The notes beneath the pieces were generated by a model. That model saw only the letters and a list, made by a program, of their open reading frames with translations. It had not been told where the DNA came from and made no database searches. Of a stretch of DNA of 64,000 nt, positions 30,625 to 39,925 are shown piece after piece. Where the stretch lies: positions 1-64,000 of the forward strand of contig JAJDUR010000048.1 of NCBI GenBank assembly GCA_022826585.1, read 5' to 3'. Position 1 is the stretch's first letter; the number at the start of each line of letters is the position of its first letter. Made by a program: the position numbers and the translations under genes. The DNA comes from Dehalococcoidia bacterium (GTDB lineage: Bacteria > Chloroflexota > Dehalococcoidia > Tepidiformales > Tepidiformaceae).

Positions 30625-31632
30625 ATGGCAACACGATTTCTGGTCAGGGGCGCCGCGGCGCTGCTGGCAGTCGCTGCGCTTGCGGCCCTCGTAGTAGCGT
30701 GCGGCGACGACGACGGAGAGGTCCGGCCCATCGCCGTGAGCGAGTCGGAGTCCGGATCCGGAACGGGCAGCGCGTCCGCATCCGCATCCGCGAGCGGCTC
30801 CGCCACCGGCATCTCCACCGAGGGGCTCGAGACGAGCACCTCGAACGACCTCATCCAGTCCGCGGTCGACGGCTACCGCGGCTACCTGATGGCCCAGGTC
30901 GACCAGATGATCGCCGACACCGACGTGTTCACCAACGCCATCCGCGCGGGTGACCTCGAGGCCGCCCAGGCTGCCTACGCGCCTTCGCGTCTGGCCTGGG
31001 AGCGCATCGAGCCCATCGCCGGACTCGTCGAGGAGATCGACGGCGCCGTCGATGCCCGCGTCGACGACTTCGAGAACGAGGACGACCCCGGGTTCACCGG
31101 CTGGCACCGTCTCGAGTACATCCTCTTCTCGCTGAACACCACCGACGGTGCGGCTGAGTTCGCGGACAAGCTCGACGCGGACCTCCGCATCCTCCGCGAT
31201 GCCATCCCCGACCTCGAGCTGCCGCCCGCCGTCCTCGCGATCGGCGCGGCCGAGCTCATCGAGGAGGTCTCGCAGGGCAAGATCACGGGCGAGGAGGACC
31301 GCTACTCGAAGACCGACCTCTGGGACTTCTACGCCAACCTCGAAGGTTCGAAGGCCCTCATCAGGCTCCTCACGCCTGCCCTTGAAGAGGCCGATCCCAC
31401 CCTGCTGTCGTCGATCAACGCAGGGTTCGATGAGCTCGACGAGACCCTCGCCCCGCTTCGCAATGGCAACGGCTGGGTGCCGTACTGCCAGGAGAACGAC
31501 GAGTACCCCTCGGACGAGTACTGCCCCGACGGCGTGACCGTCTCGCAGGCCACGGTCGACCAGCTCAAGGCGCAGCTCGCGAGTCTGTCGGAGAACATCT
31601 CCCAGACCGCCGGGGCGCTCTCGCTCCAATAA
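30625..31632 (+). CDS. efeO: EfeO-type imelysin-family iron lipoprotein
   Basis: Lipobox ALAALVVACGDDD; GFTGWHRLEYILF (GxHxxE motif); TGEEDRYSKTDLWDFYANLEGSKALIRLL. Confidence 0.88.
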   Translation: MATRFLVRGAAALLAVAALAALVVACGDDDGEVRPIAVSESESGSGTGSASASASASGSATGISTEGLETSTSNDLIQSAVDGYRGYLMAQVDQMIADTDVFTNAIRAGDLEAAQAAYAPSRLAWERIEPIAGLVEEIDGAVDARVDDFENEDDPGFTGWHRLEYILFSLNTTDGAAEFADKLDADLRILRDAIPDLELPPAVLAIGAAELIEEVSQGKITGEEDRYSKTDLWDFYANLEGSKALIRLLTPALEEADPTLLSSINAGFDELDETLAPLRNGNGWVPYCQENDEYPSDEYCPDGVTVSQATVDQLKAQLASLSENISQTAGALSLQ

Positions 31633-31641
31633 GGGATCGCG

Positions 31642-32946
31642 ATGGCCGATCAGCGTGAAGAAGGCGGACGAGGGAGGCAACGCCCCCGCCTCTCCCGTCG
31701 CGCCTTCCTCAAGGCTGGAGCCGTCGTAGGCGGTGCAGCGGCGCTCTCGGGCGGCTCAGTGCTGCTCACTGCCTGCGGCGATGCTGACGACGACTCCGCC
31801 GTCGTCATCGCCCCGGACGACGTCGAGCCTCGCTTCGTCGATTTCTACGGGCCACACCAGACCGGCATCACCGCCCGGCCGGTTCCCACGCTCGGGCTGA
31901 TGGCGTCCTTCAAGGTGCTATCCCCGGATCGCGAGTCGCTACGCGACACCTTCGTCGAGCTGACCGACGAGATCCAGGGACTCATGGCGGGCAGGCCGCC
32001 CACCATCCGCGACGAGGCCTACCCCCCGACCGACTCGGGACTGCTGGGTGCCGAGCCTGAACCCGACGACCTCAGTGTCGTGGTCAGTGTCGGCTCCTCG
32101 CTCTTCGACGACCGCTACGGCCTCGCCGGCCAGCAGCCGCTCGAGCTCGTCCGCATGCCGTTCCTCGCGAACGACCGGCTCGACCCCGCCCGCACCCACG
32201 GCGATCTGCTCCTCAACATCGATGCGCGCCACCCCTACCCCCTCCAGTTCGCCCTGCGCCCGATCATGCGTCGCCGGCGACGCGACCTGGTCCTGCACTG
32301 GATCATCGACGGCTACACCCGGGGCGGCGGTGTGAACGACGGGACCGCGGGCGCGCCCCGGAACCTCCTGGGCTTCAAGGACGGCACGGCGAACCTCGAT
32401 TCCAGCGACGATGCGGCCACGAAACGCCACGTCTGGGTGCAGCCGGGAGACGACCAGCCCCAGTGGTCGGTCGGAGGCTCCTATCAGGCGGTGCGCGTCA
32501 TCCGCATGTTCGTCGAGTTCTGGGACCGCACGCCCCTCGCGGAGCAGGAGGCGATCATGGGGCGGCACAAGCTCTCGGGCGCGCCCCTCGGCATGGAGCG
32601 TGAGTCCGACGTCCCCGACTTCTCGGACGACCCCGACGGCGAAGTGATGCCGCTCGACGCCCACATCCGGCTGGCGAATCCACGCACAGCCGCGACCGAC
32701 GAGAACCTGATCTTCCGCCGGGGCTTCTCTTACACCCGTGGCTACGACCGCGCTGGCCGCCTCGACATGGGGCTTGCCTTCGTTTCCTACCAGCGCAGCT
32801 TCGTGAAGGGATTCCTGGCCGTGCAGGAGCGCCTCGCCGGCGAACCGCTGGAGGAGTACATCCTGCCCGAGGGCGGCGGCTTCTTCTTCGCCCTCCCCGG
32901 TGTCCCGGAGCCCGGGCGCTACCTCGGCGATGGCCTGTTCACGTAG
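31642..32946 (+). CDS. efeB: EfeB-type Tat-exported Dyp-family heme peroxidase
   Basis: SRRAFLKAGAVVGGAAALSGGSVLLTAC; LLGFKDGTANLDSSD (GxxDG); FRRGFSYTRGYD..LDMGLAFVSYQRSFVKGFLAVQERL. Confidence 0.93.
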   Translation: MADQREEGGRGRQRPRLSRRAFLKAGAVVGGAAALSGGSVLLTACGDADDDSAVVIAPDDVEPRFVDFYGPHQTGITARPVPTLGLMASFKVLSPDRESLRDTFVELTDEIQGLMAGRPPTIRDEAYPPTDSGLLGAEPEPDDLSVVVSVGSSLFDDRYGLAGQQPLELVRMPFLANDRLDPARTHGDLLLNIDARHPYPLQFALRPIMRRRRRDLVLHWIIDGYTRGGGVNDGTAGAPRNLLGFKDGTANLDSSDDAATKRHVWVQPGDDQPQWSVGGSYQAVRVIRMFVEFWDRTPLAEQEAIMGRHKLSGAPLGMERESDVPDFSDDPDGEVMPLDAHIRLANPRTAATDENLIFRRGFSYTRGYDRAGRLDMGLAFVSYQRSFVKGFLAVQERLAGEPLEEYILPEGGGFFFALPGVPEPGRYLGDGLFT

Positions 32947-32999
32947 GCCAGTCCTGTCCCTCCCCGTCGTGACCCTCCAACCAGTGGCGGTGAGGGCCC

Positions 33000-34043
33000 T
33001 TAGCTGGCGTCGATGAGGGAGTTCGACTTCCGGGCGATCGAGACGAGGGCATCCGCCCACAGGTCACTGGCGTTGACGCAGGGCGCGAGCGACAGTTGCT
33101 CGCCGCCGTGCTCACGGAAGGCAGCAGCGCCGCGGATGCCGATCTCTTCCAGCGTCTCCAGGCAGTCGGCGACGAAACCGGGCGTGATCACGGCGACGCG
33201 TCGAACACCCTCCCGCGCAAGTTCGCCGAGCACGCGGTCCGTGTGCGGCCTGATCCAGCGTTCGCGGCCAAAGCGCGACTGAAAGGCCACCACCCGCTCC
33301 TCCTCTGGAATCGCGAGCGCATCGCCAACGGCCTGCGCGGTAGCGAAACACTGTGCGCGGTAGCAGTTGATTCCCGCGTCCCGACGGCCAAGGCAGCAGT
33401 CGGGACTGGCGAAGCAGTGACGCCCGCTCGCGTCGGCCTTCCGCACCTGTCGCTCTGGAAGGCCGTGGAAACTAAAGACAACCCGCTCTGGTGCCGCGGC
33501 GGCAAGTGTGGGCCTGGCGGCCTCGGCGACAGCCTCAACGAAGCGAGCGTCGTCGAAAAAGGCCGGCACCGTGTTCATGGTGACCGTAGAGCCCGCAGCA
33601 GCCGAGCGGGCGGCCTCCACGGACGACTCGGTGGCTGCCGCACTGTGCTGCGGGTAGAGGGGAAAGACGGAGATATGGGTCACGCCCTGTGCGTGCAGTC
33701 GCGCTATCGCCTTCGGGATAGCAGGTTCGCCGTAGCGCATCGCCAGTTCGACCGCGACGCCATCGCCCAGGCGCTCGGCTACCTTCGCTCGCAGCTCTTC
33801 ACTGTGGGCGAGCAGTGGCGAGCCGCGCTCCGACCATATCTGCTGGTAGGCGTGGGCCGAGCGGGAGGGGCGAAACGGCAGGATGACCAGATTCAGCAGG
33901 AGCCAGCGCACGGGCGCGGGGATATCGAGCACGTACGGATCCGAGAGGAACTCGCGCAGGTACGCCCGCACGTCGCTCGTTGCGGGACTCCGCGGCGTCC
34001 CCAGGTTTAGCAGTAGCAGGCCGGCTTTACCGGGTGACACCAT
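33000..34043 (-). CDS. hemH: Ferrochelatase
   Basis: GLLLLNLGTPRSPATSDVRAYLREFLSDPYVLDIP; RVVFSFHGLPERQVRKADASG; QSRFGRERWIRPHTDRVLGELAREGVRRVAVITPGFVADCLETLEEI. Confidence 0.95.
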   Translation of the reverse strand: MVSPGKAGLLLLNLGTPRSPATSDVRAYLREFLSDPYVLDIPAPVRWLLLNLVILPFRPSRSAHAYQQIWSERGSPLLAHSEELRAKVAERLGDGVAVELAMRYGEPAIPKAIARLHAQGVTHISVFPLYPQHSAAATESSVEAARSAAAGSTVTMNTVPAFFDDARFVEAVAEAARPTLAAAAPERVVFSFHGLPERQVRKADASGRHCFASPDCCLGRRDAGINCYRAQCFATAQAVGDALAIPEEERVVAFQSRFGRERWIRPHTDRVLGELAREGVRRVAVITPGFVADCLETLEEIGIRGAAAFREHGGEQLSLAPCVNASDLWADALVSIARKSNSLIDAS

Positions 34044-34257
34044 GCGTTCGGAGCGTTGGTTGGGGAAGGCTTGAAGGAGAAGGCGTCATCTCACCGAGTA
34101 CCACGGCGGCGCCAGCGCCTGCGGGTGGTCAGACCAAGAAGCGCGACGACAACGACGATGAGGAGCCGCTTGACGGACCGCGTGAGCGCTTCCGCATCCT
34201 GTTCGCGGAGTCGCCGCCGGTGGAAGGTCATCGCCATCGTGTTCGCGCCGGGGCTCC

Positions 34258-34734
34258 TTACTCGCCGGTGCCGAGTTGCTGGGCGAGGTACTGCTCGATC
34301 CCGACCTGGCCGATCGCCTCGATCTGACTCTCCAGCCAATCGATGTGGGTCTCCTCGTCGACAATCATCTCCTCAAGGCGGGAGCGGGTGCCGAAGTCGT
34401 CGACCTCAACACAGAGGTTGACAGCCTCGGTGAGTGCTTCGACGGCCGCCTTTTCGCTCTCGAGGTCCAGCTCGAGGTGCTCAAGGACATTCTCGCCAAC
34501 CTTGATCACATCGATGCGTTGGAGGTTGGGAAGGCCCTCCAGGTAGAGGATGTGCTTGACGAGCTCCTCGATGTCCTTCATCTCGTTCATGCTGACGGCG
34601 CGGAGACGATCGGCGAGATGGTCGTAGCCCCAGTTCCGGACGATCTCGGATTGCAGGAAGTACTGATTAACCGCGGTCACTTCGATGGTGAGGATGCGGT
34701 TGAGCGCATCCACGACTCCCGGCTTGGCTTTCAT
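34258..34734 (-). CDS. bfr: Bacterioferritin
   Basis: MKAKPGVVDALNRILTIEVTAVNQYFLQSEIVRNWGYDHLADRLRAVSMNEMKDIEELVKHILYLEGLPNLQ...DEETHIDWLESQI. Confidence 0.95.
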   Translation of the reverse strand: MKAKPGVVDALNRILTIEVTAVNQYFLQSEIVRNWGYDHLADRLRAVSMNEMKDIEELVKHILYLEGLPNLQRIDVIKVGENVLEHLELDLESEKAAVEALTEAVNLCVEVDDFGTRSRLEEMIVDEETHIDWLESQIEAIGQVGIEQYLAQQLGTGE

Positions 34735-35003
34735 TCGATGCCCCCTTGATTGGTTTCTCCCGCACAGGCGAGCCGTCGCGGGGATTGCTGGCACCCCGTG
34801 CCGGTTTGCTGACCCGAGCCTGTCATGACGGGACGTGACTCCTCGATCAGGCCTTCCAGCATGCCCAGGCAGGTGCCGCAGTTATCCTCGTCGCCGAGGG
34901 AGAATCGGGCGACCAGCTCATCGAAGTCGCGAACGCCTGCTTCTGCGACTTCCCGCACTTCTGCGACCGTCACTGCCTGGCAGATGCAGAGGTACACGGT
35001 CAC
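34731..35003 (-). CDS. bfd: Bacterioferritin-associated ferredoxin (BFD-like [2Fe-2S])
   Basis: MTVYLCICQAVTVAEVREVAEAGVRDFDELVARFSLGDEDNCGTCLGML: Cx-C...CxxC. ATGA overlap with bfr. Confidence 0.9.
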   Translation of the reverse strand: MTVYLCICQAVTVAEVREVAEAGVRDFDELVARFSLGDEDNCGTCLGMLEGLIEESRPVMTGSGQQTGTGCQQSPRRLACAGETNQGGIE

Positions 35004-35011
35004 TCTCGAGG

Positions 35012-35030
35012 AAGTTAGTCCTACCTAAAG
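35012..35030 (-). promoter_or_regulatory. DtxR/IdeR-like iron box upstream of bfd-bfr
   Basis: Minus strand TTAGGTAGGACTAACTT versus DtxR/IdeR-type consensus TTAGGTTAGGCTAACCT: 13/17 matches by eye, 9 nt upstream of the Bfd start. Confidence 0.5.
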
Positions 35031-35103
35031 CCTTCTGGTAGGTGAAGCGTAATCTTGGACTACGTTCGCACGCGGCGCAAGAGCCTGCCCATGGGATGAG
35101 TGC

Positions 35104-36915
35104 CTACTCGGGAGAGACGCGGTGGGCTGCCTCGGTCTGGGCGGCGATCAGCGAGCGGTAGACGCGGCCGTGCGCAAGGAGCTCATCATGGGTGCCCTGC
35201 TCCACCACGCGCCCTTCCTCGAGCACGACGATCCGGTCGGCGCTGCGAATCGTCGAGAGCCGGTGAGCGATGACGAGTGTCGCCCGCCCCTGGCGCACAG
35301 CCTGGAGCGCCAGGTTGAGTTCCTGCTCGTTGCGCGTGTCGAGGCTCGACACCGCTTCGTCGAGGACGAGGACCGGTGAGTCCTTGAGCAGGGCGCGGGC
35401 GATCGCGATGCGCTGGCGCTGGCCACCGGACATCTGGACGCCGCGCTCACCTGCAACCGTGTCGTACCCGCGGGGCATTTCGGTGATGAACTCGTGCGCC
35501 AGGGCCGTCCGCGCTGCGTTCTCGACCTCGACGTCCGTGGCGCCGGGGCGCGCCATGCGAATGTTCTCGCGCAGGCTCGTATTGAAGAGGTAGATGTCCT
35601 GGGGCACCCACGCGATGAGGTCCCGGAGGAAGTGCTGGGGCAGCTGGCGCACGTCGTGTCCCCCGATGGCGATGGTTCCGGTGTCGGTGTCCCAGAAGCG
35701 CATGAGCAGGCTCGCGCACGTGGTCTTGCCCGCGCCGGAGTGGCCCACGAGCGCCACGGTCTCCCCCGGCGCAATCTCGAGTGAGACATCCTGGAGCGCG
35801 GGCGTGCCGCCGCCGGGGTAGCCGAACGTGACGCCCGCGAACGTGATTCGGGGCTCCACGTCCGAATCCGGCGGAGTGGCCCCCGGCAGGTCCGTAACGG
35901 GCGCCGGTTCGCGCAACAGGCGGAAGGCGCGATCGGCCGAGGCGAAGACGATCCCGAGACTCTGGGCCACCGTGGCGACGGCGAGAATCGGGATAAAGAC
36001 GAAGATCGCGAGCGTAATCGCGACGGCGTAGTAGGCAGGATCGAGGTCGCCACGGGAAACGTGGACTGCCGCAACCGCAACGACGCTCAGCATGCCGCAG
36101 CTCATGAACGCCACGACGGCGCCCTGCTCGATCCCCGCGCGCATGCCGTAGACCAGCTGCGAGCGGACGAGCCGGTTGCTGTGGGACTCGAGGTTGTTGA
36201 GAAACCTCCGCTGGAAGCCGAAGGCCACCAGCTCGCGGAGGCCCTGCACGCCGTCCACGACCTCCGCGTTCAGATTGCCGAGGTCGGCCCGCAGTGCATC
36301 GCCCTGCCTGGCCGCGCGACGCCGCAGCACGAGTGGCGCGCCCGCAACCAGAAGGGCGAACGGCAGAAGCGTGAGCGGCAGGGTCCAGTGCATCACTCCG
36401 AGGGTCACGAACGCCAGGAGCGGCACCACGACGGCTACGACGAAGGTTCCGACGGTGTGGGCATAGAACCACTCGGCGGTTTCGATGTCGGCCATGGCCG
36501 CCGACGCCACGTCGCCAGACCGCCGCTGGATCAGGTACCCGGGGGCGAGCCGTTCGAGAGCGGAGTAGAGATGACCGCGAAGCTCGGCGAGGATGCGGTA
36601 GGCCAGGTCATGTGCGATCCACATCTCCGCCCAGGCCATCACGGCCCGCAGGATGACGGCGACCCCCAGCGCAACCGCGGGCGTCCGAAGGTCGGCGGCG
36701 CTCGCGCCGGTTGCGACCTGGCCGACCATGTAGGCGCCCAGCGCGGCGGCAGCAATCGTGGCGCCCTGGTTGAAGATGCCCGTCACGATCGCGAGGGCCA
36801 TGAAGCCGAAGTACCCCCGGATCATCCAGAGGAGTTGCCAGAATCCGGACGAGAATCGGCTCGCCTGCTGCCCGCTGGGCGCCGGCGCGGTGATCGGGTT
36901 GGCCATCGTCGTCAT
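35104..36915 (-). CDS. ABC half-transporter, exporter fold (TMD-NBD), second of a pair
   Basis: VALVGHSGAGKTTCASLLMRF; GERGVQMSGGQRQRIAIARALLKDSPVLVLDEAVSSLD; N-terminal TMD. Confidence 0.93.
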   Translation of the reverse strand: MTTMANPITAPAPSGQQASRFSSGFWQLLWMIRGYFGFMALAIVTGIFNQGATIAAAALGAYMVGQVATGASAADLRTPAVALGVAVILRAVMAWAEMWIAHDLAYRILAELRGHLYSALERLAPGYLIQRRSGDVASAAMADIETAEWFYAHTVGTFVVAVVVPLLAFVTLGVMHWTLPLTLLPFALLVAGAPLVLRRRAARQGDALRADLGNLNAEVVDGVQGLRELVAFGFQRRFLNNLESHSNRLVRSQLVYGMRAGIEQGAVVAFMSCGMLSVVAVAAVHVSRGDLDPAYYAVAITLAIFVFIPILAVATVAQSLGIVFASADRAFRLLREPAPVTDLPGATPPDSDVEPRITFAGVTFGYPGGGTPALQDVSLEIAPGETVALVGHSGAGKTTCASLLMRFWDTDTGTIAIGGHDVRQLPQHFLRDLIAWVPQDIYLFNTSLRENIRMARPGATDVEVENAARTALAHEFITEMPRGYDTVAGERGVQMSGGQRQRIAIARALLKDSPVLVLDEAVSSLDTRNEQELNLALQAVRQGRATLVIAHRLSTIRSADRIVVLEEGRVVEQGTHDELLAHGRVYRSLIAAQTEAAHRVSPE

Positions 36916-38648
36916 GAGACGCCCTCCCGCTGTGCGCGAACCAGCTGCGCGTAGTGGCCATCGCGCAACACGAGATCCCCGTGCCGGCCCGACTCCGCGA
37001 CGCGACCGCTGTCGAGCACGACGATCCGGTCCGCGTGGACGACCGAGGAGAGGCGATGGGCGATGACGATGGTCGTCCGCCCCTGCGTGAGGAGGCTGAG
37101 CGCCTGCCGGATCGCCGCCTCGTTGGCGCCGTCGAGGTTCGAGGTGGCCTCATCGAGGATGAGCACGGGCGCGTCCTTCAGGAGCGCCCGGGCGATGGCG
37201 ATGCGCTGGCGTTCGCCGCCCGAGAGCTTCGCGCCGCGCTCCCCGACGATGGTGTCGTAGCCATCCGGAAGGGACTGGATGAAGGGGTGGATGTTCGCCT
37301 TCGCGGCGGCGTCCCGGATTGCCTCCGGTATGGCGTCGGGCCGGCCGATTCGAAGATTGTCTTCGATGGTCCCGTGGAAGAGGTACGTGTCCTGGGAGAC
37401 GTAGCCGATGGACCGCCGCAGGTCGTCCAGGGGGATGTCGCGGAAGTCCGTTGCGCCGAACGTGAGCCGGCCATCCTCAGGGTCGAAGAACCGGAGCAGG
37501 AGCGATGCGACCGTAGTCTTGCCGGCGCCGGAGCCGCCGACGAGCGCGACCGTCTCGCCCTCGCGAATCTCCAGGGACACATCATCGAGGGCCGGCCGGG
37601 CGTCGCTTGAGTAGCGAAAGGTCACGTCGTGGAGCGCGATCGCCCCGCCGGGCGACGTGGCGGCGCCGGCCCGCCCGACGGCCGCGTCACGGATTCCCGG
37701 TTCGGTATCGAGCAGCTCGAAGATGCCCGTCGACGCGGAAATGCCCATGTAACCCGCATGCCAGTAAACATCGAGCTCGACGAGGGGCCGGAAGCACTCG
37801 GCCGAGAGGAAGAGGATGATCAGGAGCGCGGCGATTCCCAGATCCCCGGAGGCCACCTGGAAGCTTCCAAGGCCGACGGCGAGCGCCACGCCGCCGCTCA
37901 TGGCAAACCCGACCACTCCGTTGCGGATCATCGAGATCGAGAGCTGCGCCATCGTGGCTCGATACAGCGCATGGCTCGCGGCGCGAAGCTGCTCCCCTCG
38001 CCGTTCGCTCGCGTTGAGCGCCTTCAGCGTGACCATGCCCTGCATGGAGTCGACGAACTGGGCATCCAGCGACGAGTACGCCGCCCAGTGCCGCTGCCCG
38101 TACTCTCCGAGGATGCGATCCCAGATTCGGGGGATGAGCGGCACGGCCAGCGCAAACGCCAGCACGACCACTCCGATGACGGGGTTGAGAAACAGGATGA
38201 AACCGACGATGCAGATGGGAACGACGACCGACACGACGGCGTGGGGCAGGTAGTACCCAACATAGGCCTCGAGCGCCTCGACGCCATCGACCAGCGCCGC
38301 CTGCACCTTGCCCGTTTCCGTGTGCTCCAGGTACCCCGGTCCGAGCAACAGCAGCTGCGCGAACAGCCGGCCGCGCAGCTTCGTCTTGACGGAGGCCGCG
38401 ACCTTCTTCGCCAGGATCTCGCGGACGAAGATCAGTGCCGCCCGGAGCAACGTCAGGCCGGCGACGGCGGCGACGAAACCGGCGATGGCGGTCCAGCCAC
38501 CGCCATCGAGGATTCGCCGCACGATAAGTGCGATGAGCACCCCCTGAGCGACCCACGTCGCGGAGATGGCAAGGCCAAGCCCAATGGAGAGGGACAGGAG
38601 CCGGCGTACGCCAACCGTCAGCCCCACGATTCGCCGGTGGATCATCAT
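36912..38648 (-). CDS. ABC half-transporter, exporter fold (TMD-NBD), first of a pair
   Basis: VALVGGSGAGKTTVASLLLRFF; GERGAKLSGGERQRIAIARALLKDAPVLILDEATSNLD. Likely start MMIHRRIVGLTVGVRRLL at 38648; overlaps the next gene by 4 nt. Confidence 0.92.
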   Translation of the reverse strand: MMIHRRIVGLTVGVRRLLSLSIGLGLAISATWVAQGVLIALIVRRILDGGGWTAIAGFVAAVAGLTLLRAALIFVREILAKKVAASVKTKLRGRLFAQLLLLGPGYLEHTETGKVQAALVDGVEALEAYVGYYLPHAVVSVVVPICIVGFILFLNPVIGVVVLAFALAVPLIPRIWDRILGEYGQRHWAAYSSLDAQFVDSMQGMVTLKALNASERRGEQLRAASHALYRATMAQLSISMIRNGVVGFAMSGGVALAVGLGSFQVASGDLGIAALLIILFLSAECFRPLVELDVYWHAGYMGISASTGIFELLDTEPGIRDAAVGRAGAATSPGGAIALHDVTFRYSSDARPALDDVSLEIREGETVALVGGSGAGKTTVASLLLRFFDPEDGRLTFGATDFRDIPLDDLRRSIGYVSQDTYLFHGTIEDNLRIGRPDAIPEAIRDAAAKANIHPFIQSLPDGYDTIVGERGAKLSGGERQRIAIARALLKDAPVLILDEATSNLDGANEAAIRQALSLLTQGRTTIVIAHRLSSVVHADRIVVLDSGRVAESGRHGDLVLRDGHYAQLVRAQREGVS

Positions 38649-38759
38649 GGGCGGGGTCCCCGACTCCGCCGCCCGTACCGGCACACAAGCGCCATCCGTT
38701 GAACCTCGCTGCCGCCTTCCGGTGACTCGCCGGAAGATCGCTACCGGCGAATGATATAC

Positions 38760-38783
38760 AGTCTCAATGATACTGAGTCTCAA
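38760..38783. promoter_or_regulatory. Direct repeat AGTCTCAA x2 in the divergent promoter region
   Basis: AGTCTCAA at 38760-38767 and 38776-38783 (16-bp start-to-start), between the ABC exporter and the ferric SBP gene. Confidence 0.4.
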
Positions 38784-38794
38784 ATGGAGAGAAC

Positions 38795-39925
38795 GTGAAG
38801 ATGCTTCCAAGAATCGCGCTGATGCTCGTGGCGGCACTGGCACTGTCAGTGGCCGTGGCGTGCGGCGGCGACAGCGACGACAGCCCCGCACCGGCTGCAA
38901 CACCCGCGCCCGCGACTTCCGCGGCCGCAACGCCGACAGAGGCCGCGACCGCAACAGCCGAGCCCGAGACGCCCGCAGCTACGCCGGCCGCGACCGAGGC
39001 CGCAACGCCCGCGACAGCGACCGCGGCTGCGACCGCCGCTGCAACGCCGACGCCCGCCCCGCCCCGCCCCGTCGAGGACGCGTCAGGTGAGGTGGTCACG
39101 CTGGAGGCGCCGGCCGTCCGTGTCGTCTGCCTCACGGGGCTCTGCGTCGACACGATGTTCGTGCTCGGGATCAAGCCCGTCGCCGCGTACGACCTGCTCC
39201 ACCTGGACCCGGCCTACTGGGGACCGGACGAGAACGAGATCGGCGCCATCAGCGGCTCCTTCTTCGAGCCAAGCCTGGAAGACATCGCCAGGGCCGAGCC
39301 CGACCTCGTGATCGGGCTCGGGGGCGTTCATGAAGGCCTGCGCACGGGCCTCGCCAGCATCGCGCCGCTCTTCATCGTCGACCCGGTCGGCGTCGAGGGG
39401 ATGCTCGCGCATGTCGTCGAGGTCGGAATCCTCCTCGGAGTGGAAGAGGAAGCTGTGGCGGCCGCGGCAGCATTCGAAGCCCGGCTTGAGGAGTACGCCT
39501 CGACAGTCACCACGAAGCGGTCGGTCATGGTCGTGTACGGGTCCGACCTCAATATCGGGGCGGAGACGGTGTGCACGCCGGCCATCGACGCGCTGGCTCA
39601 CGCAGTGGCCTACCCCGAGGAGTTCACCGACTGCGAGGTTCACGGGTCGTTCCCGAGCTTCTCCGTGGAGCAGCTGCTGAGCATCGATCCCGAGGTCATC
39701 TTCGTCCAGACGTTCGGATTTGGGCCTGAGCCCCCGCAGCCCGTGTCCGAGCAGCTCGCTGACAATGTGATCTGGAGCGAGCTCAGGGCGGTTCAGAACG
39801 GCGAGGTGTACGAGGTGGACTTCTTCATCTGGGGCACATCCCGAGGCATCCGCGGCACCAATTTCGTGCTCGATGAGGCGATGCCGAAGATCTACCCGGA
39901 GCTGTTCCCCAACCCGCTGCCTTGA
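38795..39925 (+). CDS. Iron-siderophore-type ABC substrate-binding lipoprotein (FepB/FhuD-like)
   Basis: Lipobox ALSVAVACGGD; Ala/Thr/Pro tether; VRVVCLTGLCVDTMFVLGIKPVAAYDLL..EPSLEDIARAEPDLVIGLGG...LSIDPEVIFVQTFGF; GTG start. Confidence 0.88.
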   Translation: MKMLPRIALMLVAALALSVAVACGGDSDDSPAPAATPAPATSAAATPTEAATATAEPETPAATPAATEAATPATATAAATAAATPTPAPPRPVEDASGEVVTLEAPAVRVVCLTGLCVDTMFVLGIKPVAAYDLLHLDPAYWGPDENEIGAISGSFFEPSLEDIARAEPDLVIGLGGVHEGLRTGLASIAPLFIVDPVGVEGMLAHVVEVGILLGVEEEAVAAAAAFEARLEEYASTVTTKRSVMVVYGSDLNIGAETVCTPAIDALAHAVAYPEEFTDCEVHGSFPSFSVEQLLSIDPEVIFVQTFGFGPEPPQPVSEQLADNVIWSELRAVQNGEVYEVDFFIWGTSRGIRGTNFVLDEAMPKIYPELFPNPLP

